Positions 1 to 11,988 of a stretch of 64,000 nt of DNA are shown one piece after another (within the stretch, counting starts at the first letter, position 1; each line of letters begins with the position of its first letter). Source of the stretch: Siphonodentalium dalli (lineage: Eukaryota; Mollusca; Scaphopoda; Gadilida; Siphonodentaliidae); contig CP136069.1 of assembly GCA_032622095.1 (NCBI GenBank), positions 128,073,123 to 128,137,122 of the forward strand, written 5' to 3'. Made by a program: the position numbers and the translations under genes. Under the pieces are notes generated by a model. It made no database searches. It had not been told where the DNA came from and saw only the letters and a list, made by a program, of their open reading frames with translations.

Positions 1-183
1 TACATGTATAGTACACCAGGCGTATATATATAACAAAACTCAAACATCACCATTACTGTTGGGGTCCGCCAATCATGAGACAATTTCTATTCAAACTGAA
101 AATACGGTTGTCATATTTTACCAGAAATGACATCGAACCATATATAGATTATATATATGACGCGTGTTCGAGCAGCAGAAGGT

Positions 184-2851
184 ATCGACATAAATGACCA
201 CATAGGATAATATGTGCCCATATAATAATGTGTCGACATAAATTACCCCATAGGGTAATATGTGCCCATATAATAATGTGTCGACATAAATCATCACATA
301 GGGTAATATGTGCCCATATAATTTATAATAACGTGTCGACATAAATCACCACATATGGTAATATGTGCCCATATAATAATGTATCGACATAAATCACCAC
401 ATATGGTAATATGTGCCCATATAATAATGTGTCGACATAAATCACCACATATGGTAATATGTGCCCATATAATAATGTATCGACATAAATCACCACATAG
501 GATAATATGTGCCCATATAATTTATAATAACGTGTCGACATAAATCACCACATATGGTAATATGTGCCCATATAATAATGTATCGACATAAATCACCACA
601 TAGGATAATATTTGCCCATATAATTTATAATAACGTGTCGACATAAATCACCACATATGGTAATATGTGCCCATATAATAATGTATCGACATAAATCACC
701 ACATATGGTAATATGTGCCCATATAATAATGTGTCGACATAAATCACCACATATGGTAATATGTGCCCATATAATAATGTATCGACATAAATCACCACAT
801 AGGATAATATGTGCCCATATAATAATGTATCGACATAAATCACCACATAGGGTAATATGTGCCCATATAATAATGTATCGACATAAATCACCACATAGGA
901 TAATATGTGCCCATATAATAATGTATCGACATAAATCACCACATAGGGTAATATGTGCCCATATAATAATGTGTCGACATAAATCACCACATAGGGTAAT
1001 ATGTGCCAATATAATAATGTGTCGACATAAATAACCACATAGGATAATATGTGCCCATATAATAATGTGTCGACATAAATCACCACATAGGATAATATGT
1101 GCCCATATAATAATGTGTCGACATAAATAACCACATAGGATAATATGTGCCCATATAATAGTGTGTCGACATAAATAACCACATAGGGTAATATGTGCCC
1201 ATATAATAATGTATCGACATAAATCACCACATAGGATAATATGTGCCCATATAATAATGTATCGACATAAATCACCACATAGGGTAATATGTGCCCATAT
1301 AATAATGTGTCGACATAAATCACCACATAGGGTAATATGTGCCAATATAATAATGTGTCGACATAAATAACCACATAGGGTAATATGTGCCCATATAATA
1401 ATGTATCGACATAAATCACCACATAGGGTAATATGTGCCAATATAATAATGTGTCGACATAAATAACCACATAGGATAATATGTGCCCATATAATAATGT
1501 ATCGACATAAATCACCACATAGGATAATATGTGCCCATATTATATACAATAATGTGTCGACATAAATAACCACATAGGGTAATATGTGCCCATATAATAA
1601 TGTATCGACATAAATAACCACATAGGATAATATGTGCCCATATAATAATGTATCGACATAAATCACCACATAGGATAATATGTGCCCATATAATAATGTG
1701 TCGACATAAATAACCACATAGGATAATATGTGCCCATATAATAATTTGTCGACATAAATCACCACATAGGGTAATATGTGCCCATATAATAATGTGTCGA
1801 CATAAATCACCACATAGGATAATATGTGCCCATATAATAATGTGTCGACATAAATAACCACATAGGATAATATGTGCCCATATAATAATGTGTCGACATA
1901 AATCACCACATAGGATAATATGTGCCCATATAATAATGTGTCGACATAAATAACCACATAGGATAATATGTGCCCATATAATAATGTGTCGACATAAATA
2001 ACCACATAGGATAATATGTTCCCATATAATAATGTGTCGACATAAATCACCACATAGGGTAATATGTGCCCATATAATAATTTGTCGACATAAATAACCA
2101 CATAGGATAAAATGTGCCCATATAATAATGTGTCGACATAAATAACCACATAGGATAATATGTGCCCATATAATAATGTATCGACATAAATCACCACATA
2201 GGATAATATGTGCCCATATAATAATGTGTCGACATAAATCACCACATAGGGTAATATGTGCCCATATAATAATGTGTCGACATAAATCACCACATAGGAT
2301 AATATGTGCCCATATAATAATGTATCGACATAAATCACCACATAAGATAATATGTGCCCATATAATAATGTGTCGACATAAATAACCACATAGGATAATA
2401 TGTGCCCATATAATAATGTGTCGACATGAATAACCACATAGGATAATATGTGCCCATATAATAATGTGTCGACATAAATAACCACATAGGATAATATGTT
2501 CCCATATAATAATGTGTCGACATAAATCACCACATAAGATAATATGTGCCCATATAATAATGTGTCGACATAAATCACCACATAGGATAATATGTGCCCA
2601 TATAATAATGTATCGACATAAATAACCACATGGGATAATATGTGCCCATATAATAATGTGTCGACATAAATCACCACATAGGATAATATGTGCCCATATA
2701 ATAAAGTGTCGACATAAATCACCACATAGGATAATATGTGCCCATATAATAATGTGTCGACATAAATCACCACATAAGATAATATGTGCCCATATAATAA
2801 TGTGTCGACATAAATCACCACATAGGATAATATGTGCCCATATAATAATGA
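184..2851. repeat. 48-bp satellite array, about 55 copies
   Basis: Head-to-tail copies of a 48-bp unit, each with TCGACATAAA, then CCACATAGG, then TGTGCCCATATAATAA. Two sites vary in patches along the array: ATCGAC or GTCGAC, and AATCACC or AATAACC. Longer units with an extra TTTATAATAAC stretch occur near 313, 518 and 620, and a different long unit near 1540. The array stops cleanly at about 2851 in unique DNA. Because 48 is divisible by three, several frames on both strands stay open for hundreds of codons; I treat these as by-products of the period, not as genes. Confidence 0.95.
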
Positions 2852-3318
2852 AAAAGGACAAGATGATTAATTAAGCTGTGCAGAAAAATGGCCTGTTTCT
2901 GCACTGAGGATAATGACACATTTTTCAAAACCAAGGCTACAATATGTAACTAGTGGATTCATTGAGAAATAGTGCAAGTACTGGTTCAGTTCAGTAAACG
3001 GGGTTGTGACTTGTGATAAAACTGCGTCTCAACATAATTAACTTTCCAGCAATAACATTTCTATTTAAAGATGCATAATCCGAATTGACGCTCCCAAATT
3101 ACTATTTCTTTGGCTTTGGGGCAAACAAATATTTGATTCGTGTTGAGGAAGCCACTCATCAGAGTGATCATATATCGATTTTTAAATTTGTTATTTCTCG
3201 AGTTATTTGTGGCCTGGAAAAAATTATTCAAGGCGACGGTCTCGGACAAAATTGCGGATAAAGATGTGTGACTCTAAAGTCAAGTGGTATTACGGCAAAA
3301 TTTCGTAATAATCAGGTG
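2852..3318. other. Unique AT-rich spacer, no gene seen
   Basis: Non-repetitive DNA between the satellite and the retroelement. It holds only a short open frame without recognisable domains. The last bases before the retroelement read CAGGTG and then the shared ATAAT, so this is the left half of the pre-insertion site. Confidence 0.6.
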
Positions 3319-3520
3319 ATAATGCACCCAGGGCCGATAAGGTTCGGGGTGATTTATGTGGTTCTTTGATCCTGTCATCCGGCAGACATTCCGGATTTTC
3401 GGTACTATCCGTTCCGTATCGGCCGAACTTAAAAGTCCGCATTTTACATCCGCCCGGAATGCTGCCTCCTTCCGGTAACTGAAAAAAGCAATTCACTCTT
3501 GAATTATATGCATCGCGCTC
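3319..3520 (+). repeat. Ngaro split direct repeat A1
   Basis: A 202-bp left end repeat that reappears without visible differences at 18797-18998. It starts ATAATGCACCCAGGGCC, and its first five bases are shared with the right end of B1 and B2. Confidence 0.93.
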
Positions 3521-3559
3521 GGTTGTGTCGTCAATTCCTATCTGTTTCCATCCGTCACC

Positions 3560-4078
3560 GTGTTTCTTCACCAGCCTTCAATTATTCGTCTATCATCTTG
3601 TTCCTTGTGCGCTCTGTCTGCGTCCTGTTCCGTCGGCGTTACCTATTTTCGTGGGTCGTGCACGTGTTTTCCCTGTTTGTGTTTGTCGTTCGGTGGCATT
3701 CCCGTATTTCTCCTATGGTTCGTACAGGATCTCGCGGTCGGGCCCGCGACCGTTCGTCTCGTAGCAGTCGCAAGGTTGCGTCTGCCAGCTCGTCTCGTGC
3801 TGGTCCTGCTTCCAGTGGCCGTGTTAGGCCTTCTTCTCGGGTTTTCGGCCAGTGTGTCATCTGTGGCTGATTCACGGGTGCGCGGCCGTGGTCAGCATTC
3901 GCGTGGCAGGCCTGCTCGTGGCTCTGGACGGGGATGCCACGCCTCTCGTGGCCGGATTTCCCATTCTCGTGGCCGCGATCCTGTTCGTCAGCCTCGTTGT
4001 CAGCCCAGTCGTCAGTCTCGTCGCCAGGCTAGTCGCCGACAGGACGTTTTCTGCGCTATGAATCCAGGTCACCACTAG
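3560..4078 (+). pseudogene. Gag-position basic Arg/Ser/Gly-rich region of the Ngaro element
   Basis: The stretch upstream of the reverse transcriptase is GC-rich and open in more than one frame. One frame (172 codons) ends in a strongly basic segment with repeated RG and SRG dipeptides and many Gln and Arg residues, as expected of a nucleic-acid-binding gag-like product. No retroviral zinc knuckle is visible. Position and composition are the only support. An overlapping frame has a similar bias, so which frame was coding is uncertain. Confidence 0.4.
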
Positions 4079-4365
4079 CGTCTCCTTTGTCGTCCTGTCC
4101 CCGCCGCAGTTCTGATGACAGCTCCACTTCTCTCCGCCGCCGCGTGTGGCTTCAGTGATACACCGACCGAACGCTCCGGCAAGAGACAGAACTGATCCGG
4201 GTAATGCCTTATTTAGCTTTCCATCCTCGCTGGTCTCCCCTTGGGACGCCCCCCTTGCCGATTCCTACGGCGGCAGATGGCCTTGGCTCTCACGTTTCCC
4301 GATCTTCGCGACAAAATGTTCTGGGGGCGTCGTGCTTCCGGGCGAATCCGTGTTGCGCCCAAGGC

Positions 4366-4847
4366 TTAAAATAAGTGGTCTGATATGGCCAATTGTCAGA
4401 CACCAAATTCAAATTTTTATAGGTTGTCAGGCTCTGCTTTGAAACTGTCTGACATAATGTCTGGTTGAGAAATTGATGTATTTTTATGAAAATATCACTG
4501 GTAATGTGATATTTTGCAAAAATTTATAGAGCATGCTGTTAAATGAAATTGGATTGCATAATTTATGGATCCAGTAACACCACTGGGATCAGAGCAATTG
4601 AAGACTTCTATAACCTTAGAATTGAAATCGGCAAGTATGTTTAATGTTGTCGAGGTGGGGCAGATTTGCATTTTAAAAAAAGTGATAATTGAGAAGAGGA
4701 ACATCATTGGGGGATTATACATCATTATTAGTTTAAATTGGTATTATGGGTGATAAAATAGACATGTCAGGCCTCATTTCTAAATGTCAGACCATGTCTG
4801 TTTGGTGCCTGACAAAATGTCAGATAGTCAAATAAAAATTATTTTAA
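4366..4847. mobile_element. TTAA-flanked non-autonomous DNA element inside the Ngaro element
   Basis: An AT-rich, 474-bp insertion in GC-rich host DNA, flanked by TTAA at 4366-4369 and 4844-4847. Both flanks are rich in TCTGACA / TGTCAGGCACCAAA motifs in inverted orientation, for example near 4396 and on the other strand near 4800-4825. Removing the insert and one TTAA leaves continuous GC-rich sequence. TTAA targets are known for piggyBac and Kolobok elements. The ends start AATAA and do not settle which superfamily this is. It has no coding capacity. Confidence 0.75.
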
Positions 4848-4850
4848 GGT

Positions 4851-6347
4851 TTGGTTGCGCCAGGCGGGCATGCTGCTCCAATAACGTCTGTTGACTCGTG
4901 GACCGATGCTTTTCTCACTTTCGTTTCGGTATACCTCGACGTTCACCCTGAATCGTCGGCCCAGCCCCTTTTGCGTTACCTGCGCACCATTCGTTGGGCG
5001 GCGGCTAAATGTGGGGGATCTGTCTGGCGGGTGTACGATCCCCAATTTCGGTTGAAGTGGGATGAAAATACAGCTACTCCTTGGGAGACCATCGACCCTA
5101 ACATTTGGCTGCTGGTCATGACGCCCCAGGTTCGGCAACCTCCGCAGCCGACTCCGCCCCCGGTTCGTGCCTCCGGGCGTGTAGATTTTTTTCCCACGCG
5201 TCCGGGCCATCCCAGTCCCGTCTGTTTTGAACTCAACGCCGGCCTCTGCTCCTGGCCAAACTGTCGTTTCGACACATCTGCAACATCTGCTCAGAGCCTC
5301 ATGCCGCAACCGCTGCCCATGGACAAGACTTTCGTCGCTCAGCCCGCGACGGTCGCCAGCCACGTCTACCAGCTCACCCCTTCCGCCATTAATCTTGTCT
5401 ATTTGTGTTGGTGGCTTAGGAAGTACCCTCACCACCAAGCCGCGCGGGAACTCCGGTTCGGTTTTACTCGTGGTTTTTCCGCTCCATTATACTGGCCCGC
5501 GTATGCAACTGACGCTCCGAACCTCAAGTCTGCTCGTGACCGTCCCGAGGTCGTCCGGGAAAAGATCCTTAAGGAAGGTCGCATTGCTGGTCCTTTCTGC
5601 GCTCGTCCAATTCCATCGCTCCGCGTGTCGCCGCTTGGACTGGTGCCTAAACATGAACCCGACTCATTCCGTCGCATCCATCACCTCTCCTATCCGGCAG
5701 GCCAGTCGCTCAATGATCATATTCCGCGCGAATTCACTGTCACATATACCAGTTTTGACGCTGCTGTTGCCACCATCCGGTCCCTTGGGACCGGGACATT
5801 GCTCGCGCGCAGGGATTTAGAGGCTGCATATCGTAATCTTCGCATCTACCCGGGCGATTTCGATCAACTTGGTTTTAAACTGGACGACATGTTTTATTTC
5901 GACAACTGCTTACCTTTCGGCTGCAGCGTGTCGTGCGCAACTTTTGAAAAATTCTCAACATTTTTGGAATGGGTTGTTAAGCAGCGGTCCGGCAACCCAC
6001 ACATCTTGTACTACTGCGATGACTTCCTGTTCTGTGGTCCGCCAGCCACGTCCCAGGCCTCGGACAGTCTTGACATGTTTCATCGCGTTTGCTCTGGTCT
6101 TGGCGTACCTATTGCTCATGATAAAACGGTCTCGCCCACCTCGAAGCTCTGCTACCTTGGTCTCGCACTCGATACGTTGGCTAACGCGGTGCGTCTCCCT
6201 GCTGAGAAGCTCACAGCTATTCAGTCCACAATCTCTCTGGCTTTGCGCTGCCGTAAAATCTCGGTCGTGAACTACAGTCGCTCATTGGCTCATTACCATT
6301 TGCGTGCAAGGCGGTTCGTCCGGGCCGCCCAATTTGTCGTCGCCTGA
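4851..6347 (+). CDS. Reverse transcriptase region of the Ngaro element (fossil)
   Basis: An open frame of 498 codons. It opens at a TTG directly beside the TTAA insertion, so its real start is not visible. The RT palm is clear: RRDLEAAY with Asp about residue 322 (motif A), LPFGCSVSCATFEKF (motif B), YCDD at residues 388-391 (motif C) and CYLGLALDT after it. Spacing and motifs match DIRS/Ngaro polymerases rather than Gypsy or LINE ones. In the family this enzyme copies the element RNA into DNA before tyrosine-recombinase integration. RNase H follows downstream. Confidence 0.88.
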   Translation: MVAPGGHAAPITSVDSWTDAFLTFVSVYLDVHPESSAQPLLRYLRTIRWAAAKCGGSVWRVYDPQFRLKWDENTATPWETIDPNIWLLVMTPQVRQPPQPTPPPVRASGRVDFFPTRPGHPSPVCFELNAGLCSWPNCRFDTSATSAQSLMPQPLPMDKTFVAQPATVASHVYQLTPSAINLVYLCWWLRKYPHHQAARELRFGFTRGFSAPLYWPAYATDAPNLKSARDRPEVVREKILKEGRIAGPFCARPIPSLRVSPLGLVPKHEPDSFRRIHHLSYPAGQSLNDHIPREFTVTYTSFDAAVATIRSLGTGTLLARRDLEAAYRNLRIYPGDFDQLGFKLDDMFYFDNCLPFGCSVSCATFEKFSTFLEWVVKQRSGNPHILYYCDDFLFCGPPATSQASDSLDMFHRVCSGLGVPIAHDKTVSPTSKLCYLGLALDTLANAVRLPAEKLTAIQSTISLALRCRKISVVNYSRSLAHYHLRARRFVRAAQFVVA

Positions 6348-6399
6348 TTGATGCCCTGCAGGGATTTTCTAAGCCGAATCACAAAATCCGAATTACTTC

Positions 6400-6955
6400 T
6401 GGCATGTGCCGATCTGGCCACGTGGTTACAGTTCTTCACGTCATTCAATGGGATCTACCTTTTCCCTTCTGCGACCTGGCTCCATGATACCGACATCAAT
6501 TTCCACATGGACGCTTGTGGTCAGTCCGGCGGCTTTGGCGCTTATTTCAACAGCCTTTGGGCTTTTGGCACGTGGCCCCTTCCTTGGCATGCTTTGGGCC
6601 TGACCCGCAATATGGGTGTTCTCGAGATGTTCCCCGTCTTAGTGGCATCGGCGTCTGGGGGCGTCGCCTCCGAAATCACCGCCTCCATTTACACTGTGAT
6701 AACATTACCGTGGTCCGCGCCATCAACTACCAAACTTCCAAATGCAAGCCGCTCATGGCCCTGTTGCGCCAGCTGGTCCTGCTGCTCCTGTCTCACAACA
6801 TCTCCTTGCGTGCTTCATGTATCGCGTCTCGTGATAATGCTCTCGCTGACAGCCTCTCTCGTTTCCAGATGAAACGTTTCCGTCAACTGGCGCTGTCCGC
6901 CGCCCGAACGCCAACACCATTTCCCAGATGCCTGTGGACCTGCGTCGACATGTAA
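6400..6955 (+). pseudogene. RNase H region of the Ngaro element
   Basis: Recognisable RNase H pieces follow the polymerase. An HMDACGQSGGFGAYF segment (the D-A-S/C strand) lies near 6508-6555. A CDN segment and a later NALADSLSR segment lie between about 6690 and 6870. They are not all in one frame, so the domain is broken. In the family it degrades the RNA strand during cDNA synthesis. Confidence 0.75.
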
Positions 6956-7262
6956 CGCTGCTTTTGACGTCCTCCCGGGCGCCATATACTCACCGCACGT
7001 ATCGCACCGCCACACAGGCTTATCTCGTTTTCGCACACCGGCATCGCTTGGCCGTTTCCTGGCCGCTCCCGGAACACGCTATCGTCGGGTTTATCGCGGG
7101 GCTTCATCGCTCCCGGCATTCTGCTTCAACCTTTTCCACCATTTCGTTCGGGTAGTGCTACCTATCTGGCGGATCTGGGCACCCCTTACCATGCCTTCCT
7201 CCACCGGGGTCGTTGGCGGTCTGATGTTTGTCGTCGATTCATCCACTCAACATCTGCTTAGT
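6928..7262 (+). pseudogene. Tyrosine recombinase remnant of the Ngaro element
   Basis: An N-terminal core-binding-like helical segment is open at 6928-7155, with PYTHRTYRTATQAYLVFA and HAIVGFIAGL as landmarks. A GRWRSD segment typical of the C-terminal end of DIRS-group recombinases follows near 7206. The catalytic domain is only partly recognisable, so I call this broken. The family enzyme would join a circular cDNA to target DNA without a conventional target duplication, which agrees with the shared ATAAT at the element junctions. Confidence 0.65.
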
Positions 7263-7306
7263 CTCGTTTCAGTAGCCAGTATCTGGGTCTTGGGTTCGTC
7301 CCACGT

Positions 7307-7703
7307 CTACTGGGCTCACCAGCGTGCTGTGCGGCGTCCTGTTGGCCAACATCTCCAGCTGTCCAGCCACGGCGCTTCTGTTCGATGGATCTGCACTCGT
7401 GGGATGCTGTGGGGCGATTTCCACGCCCGTTCGCCCGGGAGCTCGCCGCTTGTCCGCAGTCTCGGCATCCTACCCACATCATCCAGCTTGGCTCGAACGA
7501 CCTCACAGCCGGTGGGTACCGTGAATTACATGCCAATGTTAAGCGGGAACTTTCATAGGTGCATGAATCGTTGCCTGACTGCTCCCTTATTTGGTCACAA
7601 GTATTCCCGCGCCGCTATTGGCACAACGCCCATCGCCCGAGTATTGGTGCTCGCCAGCGCCGGGACTTTATCCAACGCATGTTGGGCTTTGTCTTACATC
7701 ACG
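7307..7703 (+). repeat. 397-bp direct duplication, left copy
   Basis: Matches 17615-18011 at a constant offset of 10,308 bp. Only one difference was seen (T near 7582, A near 17890). The two copies exactly bound the satellite block, like an exceptionally long target duplication. Confidence 0.95.
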
Positions 7704-7706
7704 TAA
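7307..7706 (+). pseudogene. SGNH-hydrolase-like region of the Ngaro element, first copy, split by the satellite block
   Basis: Carries an IIQLGSNDL segment resembling the Gly-x-Asn-Asp block of SGNH/GDSL esterases, near 7480-7505. The sequence is cut at 7703 by the satellite block. The same DNA restarts at 17615 and runs through to the rest of the domain. SGNH-like ORFs are known in some Ngaro elements; their role is unclear. Confidence 0.6.
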
Positions 7707-8340
7707 TATCTAAGTATGCCTGAGTATGCAACTGTTTTCAAATAGGAAACGTGTATAAATACTTACTCACATTCTAACTGAATATGTACTACTTAACTAG
7801 ATAATCATGTTTTCTACACAAGGACATCCCTGAACTAGGATGCCTGTCTACATATTATGTGCATACTATATAGGTATGCAACTGTTTTCCTACATGATAC
7901 GTGTGTATATATACTTACTCTCATTCAAACAGAATGTGTACTACTTAACTATTTAATCGTGCTCTATACACGATATTACACCATGGCATCAATTAACGTG
8001 GATGCCTGCCTATATGCATAGTATATGTATACTATCTAAGTATGCAAGTGTTTCCAATAGGAAACGTGTATATATACTGACTTACATTCCAACCGAATGT
8101 GTTCTACTCTACTATTTAATCATGCTTTCTACACGGTGTGACACCATGACTTCCCTTAATTTGGATGCTTGCCTACATATTAGATGTATAATATCTAAGT
8201 ATGCAACTGTTTTCCAATAGGAAACGTGTATATATACTGATTCTCATTCAAACTGAATGTGTACCACTTAACTACTTAATCATGCTTTCTACACGATAGG
8301 ACACAATGACATCCCGGAATATGGATGCCTGCCTACATTT
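7704..8340 (+). repeat. Alpha units of the satellite block, first run
   Basis: Four tandem units starting near 7704, 7870, 8030 and 8190. Each has a CTAAGTATGCAA-like start, a GTGTATATATACT segment, a CTTAACTA-TTAATCATGCT segment and a GATGCCTGCCTACAT end. Further alpha units occur singly between the larger modules and as a run at 12766-13240. Confidence 0.85.
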
Positions 8341-9420
8341 CGAACTAGCAAGAAGTGTGCATTGTATATACACAAAAGATAAACTAAATGAATAAATTCA
8401 TAGCAATTAGAAGATTGGAATCTTCCTATGATTACACACGATAAATAGTGTTAAAACCAATTGTACATGTTAATGTACTGAGACATTATTGTCTCGAAGT
8501 ATAAACTCTTCATCCACAAACCTGAAAAATCACAAACTCAATTGACCTGCTAAAATTGGTCTACTCTAGCTATCAAAATGGCAAACATATCCAACTAGCA
8601 ATGCGTGTGCTTTGTATTTAAATCGGGCCCACTGATATTCAAATTGAATTCATCCATTTATTTGGGAAATTCATTGGGTAACACGCTCAACTTATCTGTA
8701 AGACACATATAGAGCCCACTAATATTATTTGATATTATGCTCTGTCTTGCTTGATTATTATATACACATGCGAGCCAACTGGAATGCACCATTATCTCAA
8801 ACCATATATCCATGGAGAGCGGTGTGTTCTATGCTCTTACACGCTATTTTGGAACTAACATATACATGTAATACCAGATGCCATCAAATATGGCGTACTA
8901 TACACAAATTTATCTGGAAATGTATATGATTGGTGTGTCAAAACATCGACACGTCATTAATCACCAACTCCAATAGAGTAGGGATATCAATTTCCCATCA
9001 TTAAAGTTACACAGGGCACAATGTCCACCACATGCGGATTCTATCATGGAACAGTTTGAACAAGACTAAACCAATTCCTTCCAGACCACATGTGTTCTGG
9101 GTATATAGCATATAGGAAAACTTATATACTTCACACTCAACGTGTCGCCTAGTAAGCGCTGTTGTAAAGACAGGTCAAGCCATTCTAGGTTGCATATAAT
9201 ATGCAAATACAGAAGAAATCTGCATCTAAAATGCATCAAATAGGCATAAACTATGCTGGTTTAAACTATGACTGTCACATTACTAACTCATCTGACTCAA
9301 AGTGCAAAACTTGGGCGTGACACGACCGACTGCTCTAATAATATAAGCAGCACGATGGAATTTATAAATTCCGGGCTCAGAATACTCATTAAAGTGGTAT
9401 TCATCCAATTTTATATAAAA
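8341..9420 (+). repeat. Beta module, copy 1
   Basis: Starts CGAACTAGCAAGAAGTG and ends CATCCAATTTTATATAAAAA. Nearly identical to 9681-10760 (offset 1,340 bp) and somewhat more diverged from 13241-14321. It contains an ATTTATAAATTCC palindrome near 9360. The short frames repeated in each copy have no recognisable domain. Confidence 0.9.
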
Positions 9421-9680
9421 ATCTCATTCTTACCTAATGTGAACCACTTAACTATTTAAACATGCTTTCTACACGGTATGACACCATGACATCCCTGAAC
9501 ATGGATGCCTGTCTACATATTAGATGTATAATATCTAAGTATGCAACTGTTTTCCAATAGGAAACGTGTATATATACTGATTCTCATTCAAACTGAATGT
9601 GTACCACTTAACTACTTAATCATGCTTTCTACACGATAGGACACAATGACATCCCGGAATATGGATGCCTGCCTACATTT

Positions 9681-10760
9681 CGAACTAGCAAGAAGTGTGC
9701 ATTGTATATACACAAAAGATAAACTAAATGAATAAATTCATAGCAATTAGAAGATTGGAATCTTCCTATGATTACACACGATAAATAGTGTTAAAACCAA
9801 TTGTACATGTTAATGTACTGAGACATTATTGTCTCGAAGTATAAACTCTTCATCCACAAACCTGAAAAATCACAAACTCAATTGACCTGCTAAAATTGGT
9901 CTACTCTAGCTATCAAAATGGCAAACATATCCAACTAGCAATGCGTGTGCTTTGTATTTAAATCGGGCCCACTGATATTCAAATTGAATTCATCCATTTA
10001 TTTGGGAAATTCATTGGGTAACACGCTCAACTTATCTGTAAGACACATATAGAGCCCACTAATATTATTTGATATTATGCTCTGTCTTGCTTGATTATTA
10101 TATACACATGCGAGCCAACTGGAATGCACCATTATCTCAAACCATATATCCATGGAGAGCGGTGTGTTCTATGCTCTTACACGCTATTTTGGAACTAACA
10201 TATACATGTAATACCAGATGCCATCAAATATGGCGTACTATACACAAATTTATCTGGAAATGTATATGATTGGTGTGTCAAAACATCGACACGTCATTAA
10301 TCACCAACTCCAATAGAGTAGGGATATCAATTTCCCATCATTAAAGTTACACAGGGCACAATGTCCACCACATGCGGATTCTATCATGGAACAGTTTGAA
10401 CAAGACTAAACCAATTCCTTCCAGACCACATGTGTTCTGGGTATATAGCATATAGGAAAACTTACATACTTCACACTCAACGTGTCGCCTAGTAAGCGCT
10501 GTTGTAAAGACAGGTCAAGCCATTCTAGGTTGCATATAATATGCAAATACAGAAGAAATCTGCATCTAAAATGCATCAAATAGGCATAAACTATGCTGGT
10601 TTAAACTATGACTGTCACATTACTTACTCATCTGACTCAAAGTGCAAAACTTGGGCGTGACACGACCGACTGCTCTAATAATATAAGCAGCACGATGGAA
10701 TTTATAAATTCCGGGCTCAGAATACTCATTAAAGTGGTATTCATCCAATTTTATATAAAA
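9681..10760 (+). repeat. Beta module, copy 2
   Basis: Second copy of the module at 8341-9420, with very few differences, which marks a recent local duplication of alpha plus beta. Confidence 0.9.
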
Positions 10761-10948
10761 ATCTCATTCTTACCTAATGTGAACCACTTAACTATTTAAA
10801 CATGCTTTCTACACGGTATGACACCATGACATCCCTGAACATGGATGCCTGTCTACATATTAGATGTATGATATCTAAGTATGCAACTCTTTTCCAATAG
10901 GAAACGTGTATATATACTGACTCTCATTCTTACCGAATGTGTACTAGT

Positions 10949-11988
10949 TAAGTATTGAATCACTCGATACCCACGTAACTCATTTACTGAAACGGAATTT
11001 ATGAACCGTTGTTCCGGGTTTCAACAAAAGCTTAAAAAACAGGCTATAACCCGAAAGAATTATCGGCGGCCCTGCAGACATTGACACTCAATGACCGACG
11101 TGCTAATTTAACCAAGAAGCACCTGCTCAATGCCAATGATAAATCATATAATTTTGCACACAATACCATAATGGTGCATCATAATATAAGACGTGTTACA
11201 AAACAACTCGAACATTGTTTTAAACAAAATCACTCATGTGTGATACGAACAATGTCCTAACAATATGCACAAACGGGCAGTGAATAATTTACTCATTGAA
11301 AATGTAAACACATGGACAGTCTCGTTCAAAGATAGGACGTGATGTTCGTAGTTATCCATCCTTACATTAAAAACTCCCCTACATGGGAACCACTTAACTA
11401 TTTAATCATGCTTTCTACACGGTATGACACCATGACATCCCTGAATTCGGATGCCTGCCTACATATTAGATGTATAATATCTAAGTACGCAACTCTTTTC
11501 CAATAGGAAACGTGTATATATACTGACTCTCATTCTGACCGAATGTGTACTACGTAAGTATTTAATCACTCGATACCCACGTAACTCATTTACTGACACG
11601 GAATTTATGAACCGTTGTTCCGTGTTTCAACAAAAGTTAAAAACACCAGGCTATAACCCGAAAGAATTATCGGCAGCCCTGCATACATTGACACTCAATG
11701 ACCGACGTGCTAATTTAACCAAGAAGCACCACTGATAAATGATATAATTTTGCACACAATACCATACTGGTGCATCATTATATAAGACATGAAAACAACT
11801 CGAACATTGTTTTAAAAAAATTCACTCATGTGAGATACGAATAATGTCCTTACTATATTCACACACGCGCAGTGAATAATTTACTCATTGAAAATGGAAA
11901 CACATGGACAGTCTCGTTCAAAGATCGGACGTGATGTTCGTAGTTATCCATCCTTACATTAAAAACTCCCCTACATGGGAATCAAACA
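10949..11988 (+). repeat. Gamma and gamma' modules with an alpha unit between, copy 1
   Basis: Two related modules of about 440 bp separated by one alpha unit (about 11389-11545). Both share TGAACCGTTGTTCCG, ATTATCGGC and GACCGACGTGCTAATTTAACC, and end in CCATCCTTACATTAAAAACTC, which resembles the terminal motif of beta and delta. Related copies lie at about 14510-15555, and gamma' alone again at about 16400-16842. Confidence 0.85.

Noticed and set aside
593-2861. Open frames of 742, 449 and 297 codons through the 48-bp satellite, with a 16-residue repeat such as VVIYVDTLLYGHILSY
   Set aside because: They exist in several phases and on both strands because the unit length is divisible by three. 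There is no start context, no non-repeat domain and no sign that one frame is favoured.
4851-6347. Gypsy, Copia or LINE polymerase
   Set aside because: No LTRs and no LINE endonuclease; motif context, downstream recombinase region and A-B-A-B end repeats fit the Ngaro group of DIRS elements.
11130-11800. CTGATAA followed by a long hairpin and GAAAAC in the gamma' module, a possible second hammerhead
   Set aside because: The core has A where the invariant G should be, the gamma copies are worse, and no convincing stem III or cleavage triplet is seen.
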